Of a stretch of DNA of 64,000 nucleotides, positions 1 to 11,579 are shown in pieces. The stretch lies in assembly GCF_963678635.1 (NCBI RefSeq), contig NC_087068.1:28150318-28214317 (forward strand). Reading direction: 5' to 3'. Each line of letters starts with the position of its first letter. Position 1 is the stretch's first letter. The notes under the pieces are model-generated. The model was given only the letters and a program-made list of their open reading frames with translations. It made no database searches and was not told the origin of the DNA. This stretch comes from Symsagittifera roscoffensis. Lineage: Eukaryota > Xenacoelomorpha > Acoela > Convolutidae. The position numbers and the translations under genes were made by a program.

Positions 1-870
1 ATAAATATTAAGAACGTCAGACGAAAGTTCGTCGAAAGTGACAATCCGTAGAAGCTGACAAGCAATAAATTGGCCGGAAGCATTTTTGAACAAAACTGAA
101 AATCAAGTCACTCGAAACCTCATTTACTCATGCACATCAACAATTGGTTAAACATCTTAGCGGGCGATAGATCGATAACAACAATTCAAGGAAATATTAC
201 AAGGCAGTCAACTTGATTATATAAACTCGCGTATAATTTTTTTTATTTATCAATATTTTGCTTTTATCGAAATCCTTCGTCTTGACGTTGCAGATTTTTG
301 TGCAATTAGTACAAAGTGTCCAACTAAACATCTGTCAAAACAAAAAAAAACATGATATGAAATTAGTGTCAAGCTGCATGAAAAAACATCAAACCATACA
401 ATAAAAATGTCTAACCAGCTCGAGCTGCTCCCTCGGTGTCCTACCATTGAATACCATACATTTCAACATTTAGTCATTTCACTATAAACAATTTAAATCC
501 ACGACATTTTAATTCCAATTTTTCAGTTTAACACCCTACAATTTAACAACTAGTCATTTCACTACTAAATTTTTTACAGTATGAATTTCTTATCTTTACT
601 CTTAACACACCAAAATTAATTTAGCAAATAACGCATGCACCATAATGAAAAACTTGGACTATCTTAGTTATACATGCTAAAATGAGGCTTCCTAAATTAC
701 TTAAAATCTTATCGACTACTTCGTAATTTGTTTTCAATTAGACTTTTCGCTAAACCTTCCAGATCACTAAAAAACCTGCTTGTGCTAATTCATAACATTA
801 TGACGTAAATTTTCTGACAAAAACTATTTTCTGTTAGTCACTTTATACTTTACTCAAGTGAAAGACAAAC
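1..870. other. AT-rich sequence, no feature seen
   Basis: I see no coding signature, tandem repeat or terminal inverted repeat here. Short open frames exist on both strands but none has recognisable protein content. Confidence 0.4.
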
Positions 871-872
871 TG

Positions 873-1168
873 CTGTGTCTGTACTTCGGCTCTACTTATA
901 TAAGAAGCTTGGTGCCAAACCGCGAAGTTTTATTCCCACCCTCCTTTTGGAACCAGCGAGATGCGGCCTAGAGTGGGATTGCTTGAACAACAAATGCCGT
1001 CGAGGTTTGGCTTTTCAGGATTCAATCCTACATCCGCGGAGCCCACCCAATTATGTGGAAAGTAGTGGGCAGCCTGCAAAAAGACGCTTCCGTACAAAAA
1101 CTCAATTTTTTGATGCTTCGAGTGGCCATAAATTCACGAAAAAGAAAAAATAACGAGTATTAAGTAAA
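873..1168 (+). pseudogene. Fragment of a MULE-type DNA transposase
   Basis: The frame whose codons include TGG at 948-950 reads like the C-terminal part of a Mutator-like (MULE/FLYWCH-associated) transposase. A YF..TYI segment (about 882-902) is followed by LFPPSFWN (about 930-953), a TTNAVE.W segment (about 984-1010) and a HP..WK..GSLQ segment. In the family these correspond to the FPP..WN and RTNN.VEGWH signatures followed by HP..W. Two in-frame stops fall where the family has ordinary residues, one replacing the arginine of RTNN, so the copy is dead. The block is GC-richer than its surroundings. No N-terminal catalytic region is visible upstream, so only the C-terminal portion survives. 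Assignment rests on motif order only. Confidence 0.55.
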
Positions 1169-2639
1169 GGAAAACAAAACACAATGACCGTTTAGGAAGA
1201 CAAAAATGATTTGTACTTTTTCAGAGTGTTATCTAGTTTGTGTTAAACCATTATAAATATTGTCTCATTTTTGTTTAATCTTTCATTTTTTTAAAATTCA
1301 AATTTTAATCTTACTGAAACTTTTGTCAGCTTTTTTTTGAAAAGACGTTTACTTGCAGACTCCCGGAAACCTAACTTAACGCAAGAACTTCACTCGTGCC
1401 TTAGCAATTTAATCCCAGGAAAATCGCCTTTATTTTCGGGATGCTATGTTAAAACTACGGTCTGGCGAACACTTTAGCCTTGCGTTTATGTGCCAACAAT
1501 TCAAAAAAAGTTGACAAAGCGATCAAGTTACAGAATGAGTTCGAGAATGATTCTAAAAAAGAATGTTGTTAGGCTTTCGGCATTGGTTTTGGTTAAACCG
1601 TTTTTAAATTTCTATACCGGCTGAAAATGTCTGGAAAATTAGACCATATTAGTCGAAGGACGTCTAATTATTTGTGCGCTTATGAAGTTCAGCGACTTCG
1701 TCCTGTTTTTCGTTCATTTTGGAATGAGTCATTGAAAAAATGACAAAGCCGTTTCATTTTGGTTTGAAACGATTCCTTGAAATTATTGGAATAAGGTCAT
1801 TTTCCTTTAAAATTTACGCGAATTAAGTGGTGCGAAATTGTCTGGCTTTAAATGGCAAAAACGTCTCTCTTCTATTTCCTTGAATCCCGAGGTCGCCTTT
1901 GAAGAAGGTTTTTTCATTTTTGATCAAAACGGTGTTAAGTCAAAGAAATTGTTTTAAAATGTAACGATGTTAAATTGCTAAGGCAACAAAAAGTAGGCAG
2001 TGAAATTGTATGAGGTTAAGTTGTTTAGAGTTAAGAAGCTCCCTCTATGTTTCGACCACATCGACAAATTTCGCGTACGTTCCGAGCTATTTGGCGGAAT
2101 TCAGATGTTTCGAATTTGTCAACTGTGAACTTTTTTTTTGGCTTTGCTCGATCCAAGCAACATATGTTTCGACCGTTTCAGTCACATTTTAATAGATTTC
2201 AATTTTCATGACCTAAAAAATGCTCGGCTGTGTTGGACCCCTGTCAAATACGTTTCGACTGAATTGACAGAGTTTGGGCGTTTTTGCTTAGTTTTACAGC
2301 AATTGAGATTTGATGACCGCGCTGCTAATAATTTTTCAGATCGAACTGTTTTATATTTAGCAGTAGCAGATTTAGGGAGGAGGGGGTCTTTGTTTTATTT
2401 TGAGATATCTATTTATGATGAGGTAACCTAAAATTTTTCTAAAAGCGCCTTTGGCGCCAATATACACTAATTTTTGAGGGGGGCGCACGCCAAAAAAAAC
2501 GCAGTTTTTTTGGTCAATTATTTCCAAAAAGTGCCTGAAAACGCCTTTTTTGGCCTGTTTTCTGGTCAAAAACTTGCCTGCGGCGCAGAAATTTTGGTCA
2601 AAATGGGCTATTTATTGTGATTTGGGAGAGCTCAGAAAA
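1169..2639. other. No gene seen
   Basis: AT-rich sequence without a coding signature that I recognise. At 2365-2470 there is a G-rich stretch that may be the left end of the repeat finishing at 2736, but the boundary cannot be fixed by eye. Confidence 0.35.
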
Positions 2640-2736
2640 TCAATTTGGTCGACCTAAAAAAAAAGGTCGTCAAAATTTTTGAATTTTTTTTGAAAGTCCG
2701 CCCCTCCCCTCGAGAAAATCCTAGATCCGCCCCTGA
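2640..2736 (+). repeat. Dispersed repeat with a hAT-like end
   Basis: About 95 bp shared with 6501-6592 and, inverted, with 15913-15946. It ends in CTAGATCCGCCCCTG, whose complement CAGGGGCGGATCTAG has the CAGGG start common to hAT terminal inverted repeats. No transposase is present, so this is probably the end of a non-autonomous element. Confidence 0.5.
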
Positions 2737-4334
2737 TCTTTAGCATCTTTTTTTCATGGTGACCATAATTTTGTCGCTACCCGAAAAAATTTAATGATGA
2801 GATCAAGTTTGGGCATTTTTGTGGCAATTTTGATGATGTGATCTAACTGCACATCAAAAACACACAAATGATTTTGTTGTTTGCAACTGTTATATAGCTT
2901 TGCTACCAAAAAATCTGGCAAATATTTTTTTTCGGCTTACTCACTTCAATTTTCGACCCTGCTTAAGGTATGTTTTGACCATACTCGAGGTATGCTTCGA
3001 CAGCGCTCGACGATTGTTTCGATCGTGCGCGCTCGGTAAGTTTCAACGGTGCTCGAGCTATGCTTCGAAGGTGCTCGGGGTATATCTCGAAACTCTGCCA
3101 GATCCAATCGCCTGCCTGTCTCGGCTATTCTTATTTGGTCGAGCGATGCAATTGTGCTCAATTTTGAAATTCAAAATGAAAAAGGGTAAGGCTTGTTTTT
3201 TTAGCGCAAAAATCTTTTTTTTTTCATAAAATTCACTGGCAAATTATTCTGAAACCATTCAGTTCAATTTAAACGGAATTATAGTATAAAGTACATCTTT
3301 ATGACCACCTATAAAATCTCTTCTTAGAAATATATTCAATTTGAAAAGTAATTTGTGTTGCATTTCGAAACAGAGTTCTAACTGTATTGGCTGACATGTT
3401 ACAGTGCGAAGTACTAGGTCAAAAATTTGTTTGATTTTGAAAAGTTTGTTTGATTTTGAAATTGGGAGTCAACGTTTATGCATGAGAATTTGGAGTGCAT
3501 CTGATTTGCCGAAGAATCCGTGATCAAATAACGCTATGTTTTTTTTGGTGTCGGGGAATCAGGAACATACCCAAAAATGTGTTCAGGTGTTTATGCTCCA
3601 GGTGTTCAGATTCTTGAGACTCTTGGCAAAGTCTGATTATCTGCTTCCTGGTTCACAATAACATATGGACTCGGTCAAACAGGTTTACTTGGTCAAATAT
3701 TAGTTTTGGTATTCCTTATTTTTGTTGCTGTTTACATGAAATAGCTATAAACAAGGCCGAATAAACGCATTCACTCAGCCATGATTTATGCCATTTTGTC
3801 TTAAAGTCTTAAGAGATCTAGAATAATACTGCGCTTTGAGTGTCAATTCTTCTCCTTAAAACGACGCAATTAAATCTGACTAGCAAGCCCACCTCCAATT
3901 ATCAATTGGCTCGCAAAAAATGTTGTTCTGATCAAGCTAAACAAGCGAAACTCTAGGTTTTTCTATAGAAGCTATTCAAGCGATGAAACATTGATTTATT
4001 TCAAGTTATTTCATAGACTGAATCAGTTCGCGAAAAATTGAAGTTTTCCTAAGCAATTGATTAAAGCTATGAAACTTTCAAGTTATTTCATAGACAGAAT
4101 CGTTTTCATAGACCGAATCATTTATCTATGCGAGCTATAGAAGCTCTGAAATTTTTTAATATATCAAGTTGCTGCAAAGGTCCAATCAGTTTGCGAAAAT
4201 CTCGTTACAGCTTACAAAACGTTTGCAAGTTTTCCTAAAAAAATATTTTCGCCAAACGATTCGATCTATGAGATAACTTGAAAAACTTCAACGTTTTTCT
4301 GAGCACTCTATTCATGCGATGAAGTTTTGAAACG
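2737..4334. other. No gene seen
   Basis: AT-rich sequence. The part from about 3990 contains short phrases that recur near 5500-5690, probably diverged copies of the dispersed repeat at 4335 and 5070. Confidence 0.35.
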
Positions 4335-4525
4335 TAGCGAACTGACAATTGCAAAAGAGCAATGAACGCAAGGACACTGAAAAAAAAACGGATTTGTTTT
4401 TTCAAACACAAAAAAAAAACAAAGTTAAAAAAATAGATGGCATTAAAGCTCTTTGAATTTGTAGAACAATTTTGATGGACAATGTTTTGCTAAAATTACC
4501 CAAATTAGAGAAAACTGGATCAATA
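4335..4525 (+). repeat. Dispersed repeat, copy 1
   Basis: This segment recurs at 5070-5262 and more weakly at 60665-60830. Shared landmarks, in order, are an AATGAACGCAAGGA-like phrase, an A-rich run, a GGC.TTAAAGCT phrase, GATGGACA and GAGAAAACTGGATCAATAG. The copies are diverged and I see no open frame or terminal inverted repeat. Confidence 0.5.
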
Positions 4526-5069
4526 GATGAAAAAACTTTTTGATTCGATGTGAATTTTGGTTGGATGGGCATTGCAAAGACATTATTAATCGAAACTATT
4601 TCAGCAATTTATTACATTTATAGTTTGAGCTCAGAGGCAATGGTTTGAGCTCAGAGTTAATTTGGATGATCATTGACCGAAACACTAGCAAAATTAAAAT
4701 ATTAACGCTAGACGCGCTGCATTTTAGGAAGGAGAAACCAGGACTCAACACTCAAGGCGAATTTAGAAGCAGTGAGCTCACAATGAAGCTTAGTACCAAA
4801 ATCGAAAATTATGGCTAAAATATTAAAAACTATTAAAAAAACTGACATGTTAATATAACTTTAAAATTCCTATAGACTTTGGTGCGGGTTAATAATTGAT
4901 GGCTTCAACCAGCTTTCAGTCAAGGTTTTGAGGCAATGCACTAAACGATAAGCCTCTAAATAATGAAATGAATCGGTTTACAAAAAATATGCAGCTTGAA
5001 ACAAATGTAGCTTGAAACAATAAATAATGCAGCTTGAAACAACTAGAGTACAAGAGTAAAACATAGTCA

Positions 5070-5262
5070 ACTGACAGTTGGAAAAGAGTGATGAACGCAA
5101 GGAAACTGAAAAAAAAATACTGATTAATTATCCAAAAACCTTCAACTTTTGAATTTCGAAGAAAAAAAGCAGATGGCCTTAAAGCTGTTTTAACTTCCAG
5201 ATCCTTTTTTGATGGACACTTTTTTGTTGAAATTAACCTTATTTGAGAAAACTGGATCAATA
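5070..5262 (+). repeat. Dispersed repeat, copy 2
   Basis: Second copy of the segment at 4335-4525, in the same orientation about 735 bp downstream, ending in the same GAGAAAACTGGATCAATAG phrase. Confidence 0.5.
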
Positions 5263-6500
5263 GGCAAAATTTTTATTTTGTTGGGAAATCTGACAAATAA
5301 TTTCATTTTTCAGGACCTGTACACTTTTGGTGTTCGATAGTGGAGTTTGCCTTCCTTTTAACAATGCAAATGCACTGAACTTAAGAAATCAGAAGTCTAA
5401 CCGCGAAAAGTCAAAGTTGCGCGTGAGCAAATTTCAAGACTTTTTTCTGAAAAAAAATATTCAAAAATCTGCAATATCTATATAAGAGTACTCTCTACGT
5501 TCATTACTCTTAGAAGTGCCAAGTTGTTTCATATACTTTCATATAGCAAATCGACTGGCAAGTAACAATATATCAAAATTTTTCTGAGCATGCTATTCAT
5601 GTGGCGAAACTTTGAAATATGTCCAGTTGTTTCACAGAGCAAATCGATTGGCGAAAAGTTTATGTTTTTTAGCAAGCTAAGCAAGAACGTTTCATGCATC
5701 GGTTTGTAAACAGTTAAATGACCAATTTAGCCGAGTCTCGTCGGCATAAGGTCGCGGGTCGGGTTAAGGTAGCAATCACTATTCTACAGCTTGAATTCAT
5801 GTTGCTTGAATGGTAAAGAATCAATCCATAAATTCGTTCGTTTGCTCAGATTTCATCCAATCAGAATTCAAGATGACAACTTTTGGGGCTTAAGCGACTG
5901 ATTTTTCATTTTGGGTGCTATGAATATTGAGACCTATTCGAATGCACCCTCATGGTAATTCACTATAGTGGCGCTCAGTCTCGGCTGGCCCCATACAGCT
6001 CAATAGATCGATCCCTAGAGGAAACAAAGTTTTGTAAAATCGGTCTGAATAAAAAAAATCACCCCGATTATATATATTCCTCACTGTCTTCAAATGTCCC
6101 AACAATAAAAAAAATCTGAAGAAAAACCAAACAGAGTACAATTGTTTCGCAAGACAACATAATTGCATCAAATTGAAATATTTTTTCCGGTCTTAAACGG
6201 AATGACTTTGCAAAAATTGCTTTTATCATTTTTAATATTTAAAAGCAATTTTTTGGCATTCACATGAAACTGAGGTTGGCTTTGAGTCAAGTGAATAGTT
6301 GTCTTCCGCAAATATTTTTAATCAGTTAAAGCTGCAAAATTTTACAAATATTGCCTTGATTTACTACAAAAAACTCCTGGGTTAAAACATGAAAAAAGAG
6401 TCCCAGGGAGTTTTTGTTAGTGGAATCCAAAATAGAAAAAAAAGCTCCACAGTATGAGACTTATAAACTGGCGCAAGTAGCGTGGAACCCGCAAGAAACC
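5263..6500. other. No gene seen
   Basis: AT-rich sequence with only short, unconvincing open frames. I see nothing to annotate. Confidence 0.35.
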
Positions 6501-6592
6501 ATATATTTGGTCGACCTGAAGAAAGGTTGACAAATTTGTCGAAATTGTTTTGAAAATCAGCCCCCCTCGAGAAAATCCTAGATCCGCCCCTG
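6501..6592 (+). repeat. Dispersed repeat with a hAT-like end, copy 2
   Basis: Matches 2640-2736 in the same orientation, with a GGTCGACCT.AA phrase at the start and CTAGATCCGCCCCTG at the end. Its last 32 bp overlap the left arm of the long-distance inverted repeat. Confidence 0.5.
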
Positions 6593-7014
6593 TACTAATA
6601 ATTTTTTCCATTTTATTGGGATGCGAGTTTTAACGCACATAAAGTGTTTTTTACATTTTAAACTAAAGTTGGTTATTTGTTCAATTTGTTTTTTTTTCTG
6701 CTCAACTTTGATTTTTTATACTGTTTTTCATATGACTCAATTTCTCAAACTATAGTTTATTTCAGTTGTATTTTTGGTTTCGCTCAAATTTTATTCACTT
6801 AATAGAGTCCACTTTACTTTAAACTTGAAATTCTAATAATTTCCCTACTGAATCGCATATTTGATTGCAGTTTATCGAGGAGATAAACTCCAATGAATTA
6901 AATTGTGATAAAATAACTTAAAACTAAATAGACTTTTGTGAACTATGAAAGATAATACGTGACTTTTGATTTGCTTATCAGCTTTTTTCCATTTGTTTTT
7001 ATTATGTTCTTCAT
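6561..7014 (+). repeat. Left arm of a long-distance inverted repeat
   Basis: About 454 bp that reappears as a close reverse complement at 15481-15944. The match runs from the CCCCCCTCGAG end to the TTATGTTCTTCAT end with only scattered differences. The arms are about 8.5 kb apart. One outer end carries the hAT-like terminus. Simplest reading: two copies of one non-autonomous element inserted in opposite orientation. Confidence 0.75.
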
Positions 7015-8925
7015 AAAAGTACTAATGAAAAAAGCCGCCCATGAGCTTTATAAGTTCATCGTGTTTTTCAAAATTGTCATAAGAATTTCTAAAGTGTATA
7101 TTTTATTGAGGCAAACAAAAAAACTATATGACTATAGTAAAACTGATCTATAGTAGGAATTGCAGAAGCATAAAATCATTCATCATGAGGAAGTTTTGTA
7201 TGATAATTTCTAATTTCATTAGCGAATGTAGGGCAAAGGGCGGGATTCGACCCCCAAGCCAGACAAAGTACCCATCTTTGGCACTATTCAATTTCTAAAG
7301 GTGCCGATATTTCGGAATTTCTAAAGAGGAGTGTGCGAAAAAAAGGATTTTTGCAAAAAAGGTCTTTACAGGGCTATTGCTTTGAGGCAAATGAATGGTC
7401 TAAATTGCTGGATATTTCTGCACATAGTTGAAAACAAAATTCTTTGTTTTTCCAAATTGGCCCATACCATGCCAAAAAGTACAGCTTCAAATCTCATCAT
7501 TTCTCATTCTTCGTATTTATCTCAAATTATGAATTGACTCTGCGCCAAGAAAAAGATTTCAAAAAAAAATTAAGTACTCAAATGGTGTTTGTCAAAACAT
7601 ATAAATTAAGAGCTAAAAAAAGACAAAAAACTTATAGGCTACTATGCTGACTTACCCGAGAGCTCTTGATACAAAAATAAAATTGAGCCACTTAACCAAG
7701 TTGAGAATCTCAGATGCTGTTATATTTCAGAGGTAGCTATATTCCTAAATTGATCTGCTATTGATGCGGGGCAAAAAAAGAGCGAGGGTTCTTGTTTATG
7801 GTCTACAGATCCCGCAAGATCACACGGGCGAGGCAAAATAACAATTGGATACAAATACTTTTTCAAATAACGTACCTTCCAGCTACGCACTATTTAATGA
7901 AGCACAGTAACGTGGCGACCATACAAGAAATTGAGTCAAAGCGGGAAATAAAAATCAATATCACCTTCTTTCACATTGAAAAGGCATCTCTCAAAAACGT
8001 GTTTAAAATCGTGAAATTCGACAAAATTTAATCTCAATAATAATGAGAAATTGATTGATTTCTTGAGGCAGACAGGAAATTTATGTAACCTAAAATATGC
8101 TAAGGATTTTTCTTTGTTAGGAAAGTTCAAAATGGGAAAGCATAGATTTTGGTAATCTAGTTATTGGCTTATGTAAAAAATGAAAACAAGTTGTTTTAAT
8201 GAAGACTTACTTGACGGAATAATGCAAAAAATATGTGCGCGGCAAATACTTTATCGGCATTTGAAGAATCATTATTCGCGTTTTTTCAGAAAACCGTGAA
8301 AAGATCGAAAAATAATCGAAACCAAACGCGTTCAAAATCAAAATCCAATCAGGTCAAATTTTTTTCCACGGGCGATTCTAAATGCCCAAAATAAAAACTG
8401 AAATCCGCGGCTCAATTTTGTGGTCAATAACCAAATCAGAACAAAATTAAATACCTGAATTGTTATTTGACTTCAAAAACTCAAGCATTAGATGTATATT
8501 TGAAACTGCTGAATTCGCTTTAAAATTTCAAAATAAAGTGTTCAAAAACGCAAGTGAACTCAGAGGCAAATCGGGGATTCATAATTGTTCCAAAAACAGA
8601 GGACGATTAACTGCTAAAAAGAAAATAGCAGATAAAGTCAGTCAAACAAACTGTAGAAAAACGTTTAAAAAGTTTGATCAACCGAAAATACAAGAGCTTA
8701 TTAGCCTATATATAACGGTATGTATATTTTGATTATCGATTAAATTCAAATTCAAAAGTCCGTAAATTTTTGTCATTAATTGACTTAAAGTTAGCAAAGA
8801 AAAGGTGTCGAGTGAGATTGCTTAACCTTACTTATATATATATTTTTATCACGAATATCACTCAGTTTTTTTAAATAATTTATCCAATTTTTCATTGTTC
8901 CGCGCCAGGTTGCTAAAGAATCAAC
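7015..8925. other. No gene seen
   Basis: AT-rich. Short open frames at 7331-7537, 7792-8031 and 8460-8732 are lysine- and asparagine-rich, as expected from base composition, and I recognise none of them. Confidence 0.35.
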
Positions 8926-8929
8926 CGAT

Positions 8930-9330
8930 TTCTGTAATGTGAGTTTTACCATCAACACAACTCTTCAGTGCTTCAAAAATACAATAGGTTCGAGGTTTTT
9001 TCATCTTGAGTTTTCTCAAAGCTGTATGAACAGCATCAGTTTTATTGTTGTTAGTTGAAGTAAACATTTTCACAATGTCAAATCATACAACTATTTTTCC
9101 TTGAGTGACTTTGTACAAGTTTTCAGATTACAAGAAATTTAAAACATCAGAAACGTCTTTGAAAACAAGGTAGTTCAAAATGCATAAAACTTTCACAAAA
9201 TGCGCCAAATTACCAATTGCAGTTCCCAGCCGCATGTAATAAACTTCACCTAACTGTGTTTTCTTTGCCTTTGGTCATGATAATGTTTGTGCAAGGTTTG
9301 GGGTTTTTTGTTGCGCAAATTATGTGATTC
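8930..9330 (-). pseudogene. Unidentified decayed coding sequence, copy 1
   Basis: Read on the minus strand, this region gives protein-like text with balanced composition in two abutting frames. One segment begins GEVYYMRLGTAIG (from about 9250 downward). A later one contains VKMFTSTNNN and then LRKLKMKKPRTYC (about 9100 to 8970). A stop and at least one frame change interrupt it. The second segment is matched at protein level by the copy at 10840-11200, so the similarity is not a composition artefact. I do not recognise the family; an unlabelled transposon protein is the likeliest source. Confidence 0.4.
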
Positions 9331-9940
9331 AAACAGTCTTTTGGAATTGAATTTTTGAAGCGATTAGCCTATTCTTGTATTCTTGTATTCGTTTTTAGCG
9401 TTTTGTCTGTTTTTATTGGTGTATAAGAAAAATTAAAAATTGTTCTCATTTTATTCGGATATTTGTCTACGAAATTTAGCCTCTTCCACGGAATTCAAAA
9501 ATATAAACTTGTTGCTTTGATTTTGAAAACTTATAACAACCATTTTTTTCTGTTTATGTAATGAATGTAGAGATTGTCTTTCTATTGTTGTTGAGCTGGC
9601 TTTCGCGGTTTTCCTGCACACATTTCTAGTCCAATATTCTTCTTATTTTGAGTAAATGAGCATAAAACGCAACTTATTTATAGCAATTAGCATGAAATGA
9701 TCTAGTAATCCACAAATTGATTTATGATGTTTGATGTCGCTCTCGTTGTTAGCAATTCTGGTTGTCAAGTTTGTTGTTGACTCATTGCCAATTTTGCGCA
9801 TTCATTACATCGAGCCAAATGAATCAACCACTTAGTTGAACATAATACTTTAGTTCTAATACCATCTTTTTGGGTGAAAATACAAGTGAAAAAGCTTCCA
9901 GTGTCAAGAAAATTGAAGGCGCCATAAAGGTTAGTACAAT
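9331..9940. other. No gene seen
   Basis: Nothing recognisable. The 3' part adjoins the MITE at 9941. Confidence 0.3.
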
Positions 9941-10466
9941 CAGGGCTTGGTAAAAGTCAATTGGTGACCAATTAATTGCAATTAATTGGATGCAACTAAT
10001 TGACTTCTTTGTTTTTCCAATTTTTGATTATTGACAAAATCCGCCAAATAATTGCAACTAATTGAAGGTTTGCAAACTTTGAAATTTATATGATTTTGTC
10101 TTTGAAATAAAAAGCTATAATTGATTTCGTAGCAACAGCTTGCGAAGTTGGAAGCTAATTGAGTCAGTGTTTGCTTTTCAGATTGAGTGTGTCACTTTCC
10201 TTCGTTGCTTCAGTTGAGAACAGACATGGTCTTTTGGTGACTTACGACAGAGTATTTTGCCGATGAACCTTGAAATGCAGCTGTTCTTGAATAATAACAA
10301 TCAATTTTGGTCGAAAACTGACGTTGCTAAAGCTATGAATGAGACCCAATTAATTGCAATTAATTGATAATTGACAAAACTTGAGCAAACAATTCAATTA
10401 ATTGACAATCTTTTCAAGTAATTGACTTTTTGTCTACCAATTGACTTTTACCAACCAATTGTACTG
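9941..10466. mobile_element. hAT-like MITE with TACAAT direct repeats
   Basis: A 526-bp element beginning CAGGGCTTGG and ending ATTGTACTG. The 19-bp inverted repeat TTGGTAAAAGTCAATTGGT lies just inside both ends. It is flanked by TACAAT on each side (9935-9940 and 10467-10472), extendable to an 8-bp GTACAATC if the ends are trimmed. The interior is built of AATTAATTG-type palindromic words and has no coding capacity. The CAG..CTG ends and 6-8 bp duplication suggest hAT. Confidence 0.65.
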
Positions 10467-10527
10467 TACAATCCTTTATATTTTCGAACTGATTAGTCTC
10501 CCCCCCCCCCTATTGTACCTACTAAAG

Positions 10528-10564
10528 AATCTCCCCCTTTCTTGAAAAGGGGGGGGGGAGATTG
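10528..10564. other. C/G-tract hairpin
   Basis: AATCTCCCCCTTT, a short loop, and AAAAGGGGG...GAGATT form a nearly perfect stem-loop. A separate run of C precedes it at about 10498-10510. It is the only strongly GC secondary structure in this AT-rich stretch. Confidence 0.6.
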
Positions 10565-10839
10565 TTACGTAGATCCTGAGAATGTGCTGTTCTACTTTTG
10601 TAGGGATTTGAAGATGCAAGAATTCCTTTCATATTCTTGCATATTTTGAATGCGAGAAGAAGGACCATAGTTTCTTTTCGTACCTATTTACGCTTCAACA
10701 GTTTTTAATCTTTTTCCAGGGTATCCAACCCAAGAATTTAGAACTCATTAGCTGAGTTACTTTTTCGACAGCCAAGTCCAGTTAACTACAAAAACATTTT
10801 CGGACCATTCCTGTTTTCTTTTTTTTGTATAACTAATCG

Positions 10840-11200
10840 ATTCCTGTATTGTGAGTTTTTGCAATCAACAAAACACAAGAAGTTTATTTTCATCTTGATC
10901 TTTCTCAAAACTGTTTGAACAGCAGCATTTTTTTTGTTGTTGGTTGAAGAAAACATTTTCACAATGCCGACTTTAACAACTATTGTTCCTTGAGGGACTC
11001 AGTATAATTTTTTTAGATCAATTCAAAAACTTGAGCTTTTAGAGAGCATGTTAAATTTGTTTTATCAGAAACCAGCGTTTTTAATTGAAATGCTTTTGGT
11101 TTTAGAAATTTTGGTTTTTCATCTAAAAAACGATGCAGGGTTTTAGTGTACATTTTCAAAACTTCTGAAGTCTTCATCTTCTCCAGGAAAAGTTTTGTTA
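10840..11200 (-). pseudogene. Unidentified decayed coding sequence, copy 2
   Basis: On the minus strand a segment with VKMFSSTNN and VLRKIKMK (about 11000 to 10880) parallels the 8930-9330 copy. Upstream of it (about 11170 to 11030) is another protein-like stretch containing FLDEKPKFLKPKAF. Frame changes and stops show it is not functional. Family unknown. Confidence 0.35.
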
Positions 11201-11579
11201 TACATGTAATTTGTTTGTAAATATTAATACCTAATTATGTAATTATATATGTAAATATATAAATATATTTGTCGTGTACACTTTTGAAACGCAGGCTACA
11301 AATCAAGTATTAATAACAAATACTTTCAATTTTTTCAGATCTTTTTAAGCCGGATTTTAGTAGTCTTTTTCTGTGTCGGCATCTGTTTTGAGCCCTCTGT
11401 TGACTATTTAAACTCGTTCCCTGATAATTCTGCGATAAACCCACCTTCTTCTCTTGTGGAATGGCAGAATCTGGTGATCTCTGTTTTTCAAAAAATTTCC
11501 CGAACTCCTTTTTATAAAAACGGCACCAATGTCCATATACGCTAGTGGTGCAATTTCATTTTTGAAGACTTCGTTATTT
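11201..11579. other. No gene seen
   Basis: AT-rich, including an ATATATGTAAATATATAAATAT run near 11240-11270. Leads into the minisatellite. Confidence 0.3.

Noticed and set aside
2365-2736. Complete hAT element
   Set aside because: The right end is clear, but the left end and an 8-bp target duplication could not be matched convincingly.
7225-7265. Similar B-box-like GGGATTCGACCC phrase
   Set aside because: No cloverleaf or A box around it.
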